Assembly (NCBI RefSeq): GCF_900155865.1
Contig: NZ_LT707006.1
Span: 1,631,685-1,695,684, forward strand
Source: Bacteroides bouchesdurhonensis
GTDB taxonomy: Bacteria; Bacteroidota; Bacteroidia; Bacteroidales; Bacteroidaceae
DNA length: 64,000 bases
Direction of reading: 5' to 3'
How positions within the stretch are numbered: position 1 is the stretch's first letter; the number at the start of each line of letters is the position of its first letter. A model generated the notes under the pieces. It did no database searches. It saw only the letters and a list, made by a program, of their open reading frames with translations, and was not told where the DNA came from. The translations under genes were made by a program, and so were the position numbers. Shown here one piece after another: positions 63,119-64,000 of this stretch.

Positions 63119-64000
63119 ATGAAACTATTATTTTTTCTCATGTTATTGTTATTGATTTCATGTAACTCTAATCAAGAAAGATTGTGTATCATTGATAGTA
63201 GTGTCAAAACATTGACAGATTCCACTTTGTTGGGAGATTTAAGACAATTACAGATATATAACGATACATTATATATGTTGGATGAGGTAGATGGTAGAAT
63301 AATCAAATTGGATACAGGTTTTCGGGCTGGTTCAGTTATTGATTTTTCTGGTTTAGATCATACAGGTAGTTCATTTGATCCTATTGGAATTTATGTTGAT
63401 GCAGACTCTATCTATATGATGGATGCAAATGTGAGGGGAATACGGAGTCTGTCTTTAAAATGTAAACATGGACCTATAACTGAACTTATCGGGGCAACAG
63501 GTACGCGTTTCTTTATTCATCAAAATAAATTTTATGTATCTCATATAACGGAACAGAATTGTATAATAGTTGTTCCTGAAAAGGCAGCACTGAAGGATAC
63601 AAATGTTGTCTTTACTGGAAAAAACTTCCAATTTACTACAGCTAAAGAGAATCTTAATAGAAATAACCGTTATCTTTTATGTGGTAAGAAGCACTACTAC
63701 GCTATTTCGGATAATCAACCAATTATTGAAAAGTATGAATTGGAGACCAATAAACTTTTATATTCATTTGATTTTTCAGATGTTCCGATGATAAAATCTA
63801 ATATTCACTTTATTAGATCAAAAGTGTTGGACGATAATTCTTATTATGTGATGATAGAAGATGCTTATATGTATGGAGATGCCATTTATTTATTATGTGC
63901 CACTCTTGGAAATAACTATGAGAGGAATACAATTATAAAAGTGGAGTTAGAGCCTAATATGCATGTTACTGGTGTGTATAGATTACCAGAAATATCTTAT
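63119..64000 (+). CDS. 6-bladed beta-propeller lipoprotein (partial, runs off the window)
   Basis: 294 codons open to the window end. Lipoprotein signal MKLLFFLMLLLLISC. Propeller features: LGDLRQLQIYNDTLYMLDEVDGRIIKLDTG, SSFDPIGIYVDADSIYMMDANVRGIRSLSL and YDNLS-like strand repeats, similar to BF3164-type lipoproteins. It is paralogous in type to the decayed gene at 45.5-46.7 kb. Anchored in the envelope, ligand unknown. The C-terminal end lies outside the window. Confidence 0.75.
   Translation, partial: MKLLFFLMLLLLISCNSNQERLCIIDSSVKTLTDSTLLGDLRQLQIYNDTLYMLDEVDGRIIKLDTGFRAGSVIDFSGLDHTGSSFDPIGIYVDADSIYMMDANVRGIRSLSLKCKHGPITELIGATGTRFFIHQNKFYVSHITEQNCIIVVPEKAALKDTNVVFTGKNFQFTTAKENLNRNNRYLLCGKKHYYAISDNQPIIEKYELETNKLLYSFDFSDVPMIKSNIHFIRSKVLDDNSYYVMIEDAYMYGDAIYLLCATLGNNYERNTIIKVELEPNMHVTGVYRLPEISY

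Overview
The window looks like a chromosomal segment of a gut Bacteroides. Evidence: two tandem SusC/SusD pairs, a hybrid two-component (HTCS) regulator, many lipoproteins with a Bacteroidetes-type lipobox, an AT-rich composition, and repeated matches to the Bacteroides primary-sigma promoter (-7 TAnnTTTG, sometimes with a -33 TTTG about 18-21 bp upstream). I saw no tRNA, rRNA or CRISPR array. Species cannot be fixed from the sequence alone.

Layout. (1) 0-5 kb: the tail of an unidentified gene, then a two-gene carbohydrate unit: an SGNH esterase lipoprotein with Ig-like repeats and a GH2 glycosidase lipoprotein, preceded by a three-unit 22-bp repeat. (2) 5-23 kb: mostly housekeeping or core genes. 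These are the membrane operon DUF2157-DUF4401-GDYXXLXY, a pyruvate oxidase-like ThDP enzyme, a small winged-helix protein, an ECF sigma factor with a membrane partner and a divergent small membrane protein, threonine aldolase, a BamA/TamA-like barrel with a phosphoethanolamine transferase, the CbpA-CbpM chaperone pair, a complete IS between CbpM and a free-methionine-sulfoxide reductase, and an acyl-CoA dehydrogenase/EtfA/EtfB operon. (3) 23.3-43.3 kb: one large polysaccharide utilisation locus (PUL), all on the + strand: HTCS sensor-regulator, a lipoprotein with a phosphodiester-glycosidase-like C-terminus, SusC1-SusD1, SusC2-SusD2, a parallel beta-helix glycosidase (GH28/GH49-like) with a fimbrillin-like N-terminus, and a GH20 beta-hexosaminidase. 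Together they suggest sensing, capture, import and trimming of a GlcNAc/GalNAc-containing glycan. (4) 43.3-53.3 kb: an accessory island made of IS wreckage. It holds three truncated IS982-type relics in the same orientation, an IS5-type relic split by a complete ISAs1 element with perfect 19-bp inverted ends and 9-bp target duplications, an internally deleted DDE transposase, a decayed beta-propeller lipoprotein gene, and an HU-like DNA-binding gene with a repeat-rich upstream region. Inside the island, bracketed by two of the IS982 relics, is the most unusual unit: a glycosyltransferase-like DUF6734 protein with a PqqD-like tail, a leaderless protein with two extraordinary Cys/Gly runs fused to an NlpC/P60 peptidase domain, and a secreted propeller-like protein. 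(5) 53.3-64 kb: ordinary genes again: a TorF-like outer-membrane protein, a LytS/LytTR two-component pair, a secreted C1 peptidase, a cation/proton antiporter with a UspA-like tail, a patatin phospholipase, an aldose-epimerase-like protein and, at the edge, a 6-bladed beta-propeller lipoprotein preceded by a Cys-rich micro-ORF.

The best candidates for something undescribed are the Cys/Gly-NlpC cassette (49.7-52.9 kb) and a mirror-image ECF promoter pair (GTAACC-N15-CGTC on both strands) between the sigma-factor operon and its divergent neighbour. All family assignments come from reading motifs; no database search was run.
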